Below are positions 12,981-14,630 of a stretch of DNA of 14,630 nucleotides, in pieces. The translations under genes and the position numbers were made by a program. The stretch's first letter is position 1. Each line of letters begins with the position of its first letter. Where the stretch lies: NCBI GenBank assembly GCA_039188505.1, contig JBCCZC010000109.1, positions 1 through 14,630 of the forward strand, read 5' to 3'. The DNA comes from JBCCZC01 sp039188505 (GTDB lineage: Bacteria; Pseudomonadota; Gammaproteobacteria; Xanthomonadales; SZUA-38). The notes below the pieces were generated by a model. That model did not search any database. It was given only the letters and a program-made list of their open reading frames with translations, and had not been told where the DNA came from.

Positions 12981-14375
12981 ATGATCAAGCGCCTCCCCGT
13001 CCTGGGCGGACTCCTGCTGCTGACCACCGCCGCGTTCGCCGAGCGGTGGGTGCTGCGCGACGTCATCCCGGTGACTTCGCCCGAGCTGCCCTCGCCCGCC
13101 GATATCGTGGTCGTGGACGGCATCATCGCGGCCATCGTTGCGGCGGGCGAGGCCGAAGAGCAGGCGGGCGATCGGGTGCTGGGGCTCGCCGATCGCTTCG
13201 TCCTGCCCGGCCTCTTCGACATGCACGTGCACCTGGAACACTTCGACGATCCGGTCGTCCTCGACCAGTTTCTTGCCGCGGGCATCACGACCGTACGCAG
13301 CATGAACGGTGGCGAGCAGGTCCTGGCCTGGCGGAACGCAATTGCCCGCGGCGAACGGCTCGGGCCGCGGATCCTCGTGGCGACACCGATCATCGAGGGC
13401 CGTCAATCCTACTGGCCAGGCTCGGAACGCGTCGGCACCGCGCGCGATGCCCGACGCCTGCTGGAGCGCCTCGAGCCGGGGGACTTCGATTTCCTCAAGA
13501 TCTATCACACGCTCGAACGGTCTACCTTCCGGGCCCTGGTGAAGGGCGCCGGCGACGCGGCACTGCCCGTCATCGGCCACGTGCCCGCGAGCGTCGATCT
13601 TTCGGAGGCGGCATCCCGGATGGCTTCGATCGAACACCTCCATGGCTTCGGTCGCACGTTGATCCGCCGGCAATCCGCCCGCAGCCTGCCAGGTTTCGTG
13701 GTCCATCTGGTCGGCGGTCCACTCGACGAGCGCGCCGTTGACCGGACCGTAAGGGCGCTCGCTGCATCAGGCACCGCGCTCACGCCCACGCTCGTCCAGA
13801 TCGAGCAGGTGGCACCACCAGCCGTCATCGCAGCGCGCCTCGCAGCGGCGGATCCGGCGTCCGTGCCGGCTTCGGTGCGAGACCGCTGGGACCCGGATAG
13901 CTGGCGGCCCGGAACCCGCGAACTCATCGCCCGGGTTCCGCCCGACGGCTGGGACTGGTGGCACCTCGCCCGCGAGAACCGGCAAGAACTCGTGCGACGG
14001 ATGGCGGCCGCGGGCATCCCCATCCTTGCCGGGAGCGACACGCCAGCGCCGTTCATCGCCCCCGGCGAGGGTCTGCATGACGAGCTCGCGGCGCTCGAGG
14101 CCGCCGGGCTCGAACGACGCGCGGTGATCGCCGCGGCCACCACGGCGCCGGGCGCGTTCCTGGACGCTCATCTCGCGGCTGCCAAGCCCTCGGGACGCCT
14201 CGAGGTCGGCGCCCGGGCCGACCTCCTGATTCTGAAGGCGGATCCGACGGCAACGCTCGGAGCGCTGCGGCGCATTCATGGGCTATTGCTGGCCGGTCGC
14301 TGGCTCGACGCGGAAGCGCTCCAGCGTGGCTCGGCATCGGCCCGGGAAACCCACGCGCAGTCATCGCCTCCCTGA
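12981..14375 (+). CDS. Exported metal-dependent amidohydrolase
   Basis: This 464-residue protein begins with a signal peptide (hydrophobic 6-18, ending A-A-F-A). The amidohydrolase superfamily elements follow in order: a small beta domain, then L-P-G-L-F-D-M-H82-V-H84 (first metal site), K173 in F-L-K-I-Y-H (candidate carboxylated lysine), H200 in I-G-H-V-P, H219 in I-E-H-L-H-G, D353 in A-G-S-D-T, and the closing G-x-L-E-V-G-A-R-A-D-L-L-I-L. This pattern fits the secreted imidazolonepropionase/prolidase-like branch, which hydrolyses amide bonds in small molecules or dipeptides. The substrate is unknown. The ATG at 12981 gives a clean signal peptide. In-frame ATG 12936 and TTG 12921 would bury it. 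A 19-bp gap separates it from the acyltransferase gene. Confidence 0.85.
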   Translation: MIKRLPVLGGLLLLTTAAFAERWVLRDVIPVTSPELPSPADIVVVDGIIAAIVAAGEAEEQAGDRVLGLADRFVLPGLFDMHVHLEHFDDPVVLDQFLAAGITTVRSMNGGEQVLAWRNAIARGERLGPRILVATPIIEGRQSYWPGSERVGTARDARRLLERLEPGDFDFLKIYHTLERSTFRALVKGAGDAALPVIGHVPASVDLSEAASRMASIEHLHGFGRTLIRRQSARSLPGFVVHLVGGPLDERAVDRTVRALAASGTALTPTLVQIEQVAPPAVIAARLAAADPASVPASVRDRWDPDSWRPGTRELIARVPPDGWDWWHLARENRQELVRRMAAAGIPILAGSDTPAPFIAPGEGLHDELAALEAAGLERRAVIAAATTAPGAFLDAHLAAAKPSGRLEVGARADLLILKADPTATLGALRRIHGLLLAGRWLDAEALQRGSASARETHAQSSPP

Positions 14376-14381
14376 TTTGGC

Positions 14382-14387
14382 TACAAT
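14382..14387 (+). promoter_or_regulatory. -10-like TACAAT just before the acyltransferase start
   Basis: TACAAT, preceded by TTTGGC, ends 7 nt before ATG 14395. A transcript from it would start at or beside the start codon and lack a leader. No strong ribosome-binding site is present (only GGGA, 2 nt from the ATG), and no clear -35 is seen. Confidence 0.4.
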
Positions 14388-14394
14388 CGGGACC

Positions 14395-14630
14395 ATGCGC
14401 AAGGCAACGCCACTTTCCCACGTCCGCGGCGCGATCGTGTTCATCGCCATGGTGATCAATACGCTCTGCCACGCCGCGCTCATCTATGCCCTCACGCTCC
14501 TGCGGGTGCTGGTGCCGTTCGAGGGCTTCAAGCGGGTGATCCGGCGCTGGCTGGCAGCACTGGCCGAGAGCTGGATCGGCGTGAACAGCGTCGTCATCGG
14601 GGCGCTGGCACGGATCCGCTGGGACGTGGC
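14395..14630 (+). CDS. PlsC-family acyltransferase, N-terminal part (YihG-like; runs off window)
   Basis: The frame opens at ATG 14395 and continues to the window edge, giving 78 residues. The N-terminus is basic, then has a hydrophobic segment at about 13-40 (I-V-F-I-A-M-V-I-N-T-L). It continues with R-R-W-L-A-A-L-A-E-S-W-I-G-V-N-S and ends I-R-W-D-V. This N-terminal layout is typical of the YihG-like membrane 1-acylglycerol-3-phosphate acyltransferases. The diagnostic H-x4-D motif would lie beyond the window, so the call rests on the N-terminus only. The likely role is acyl transfer to lysophosphatidate at the inner membrane. It may be transcribed from its own promoter (TACAAT) within the 19-bp gap. 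Confidence 0.65.
   Translation, partial: MRKATPLSHVRGAIVFIAMVINTLCHAALIYALTLLRVLVPFEGFKRVIRRWLAALAESWIGVNSVVIGALARIRWDV

Overview
The window is very GC-rich chromosomal DNA, tightly packed with genes on both strands. GTG starts are common, and several genes encode exported hydrolases. The gene set fits a high-GC gammaproteobacterium: a short DksA/TraR-type zinc-finger protein, a YihG-like PlsC acyltransferase, a ToxR/CadC-type regulator carrying a periplasmic propeller, and a secreted propeller ending in the W-x-T-Y-type module I associate with Wenzhouxiangella/Xanthomonadales-type bacteria. The exact taxon is inference. I see no insertion sequence, integrase, phage gene, tRNA, rRNA or CRISPR array. 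Every gene-free gap is under 130 bp.

Layout. Bases 1-558 (+) hold the C-terminal part of an EamA/DMT transporter. It converges, 2 bp apart, on a DUF427 protein (561-1100, -). Divergent from that is a cardiolipin-synthase-like phospholipase D (1205-2647, +). A minus-strand pair follows: a GNAT acetyltransferase (2968-3492) and a small AbrB-like protein (2658-2879). A DksA/TraR-type zinc-finger protein (3599-3934, +) diverges from them. Next is a minus-strand set in transcription order: a membrane-anchored winged-helix regulator with a propeller domain (5924-7870), a secreted M20 carboxypeptidase (4563-5870) and a gamma-glutamylcyclotransferase-like protein (4064-4552). Divergent from the regulator is a secreted beta-propeller protein (7979-9289, +). 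A second minus-strand set is a glycerophosphodiester phosphodiesterase (12184-12921), an FGGY kinase (10799-12187) whose start overlaps the phosphodiesterase stop, and an exported M20D amidohydrolase (9409-10734). The right end has an exported metal-dependent amidohydrolase (12981-14375, +) and the start of a PlsC-family acyltransferase (14395 onward, +).

How the genes may work together. Two themes recur, both inferred. The first is hydrolysis of amide bonds, mainly outside the cytoplasm: two different M20 enzymes, a cyclotransferase and an amidohydrolase, three of them with signal peptides. One M20/cyclotransferase pair sits directly behind a transmembrane regulator that could sense an envelope signal. 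The second is glycerophospholipid turnover: cardiolipin synthase, phosphodiesterase, glycerol-kinase-like kinase and acyltransferase, although these lie in separate transcription units.

Most of the genes belong to known families. The features most worth checking are the regulator/propeller divergon with an 11-bp-period repeat and a palindrome between the genes, the unusual arrangement of the secreted propeller's C-terminal module, the coupled phosphodiesterase-kinase pair, and several starts that look leaderless. I found no clear evidence of a wholly new defence or mobile system.
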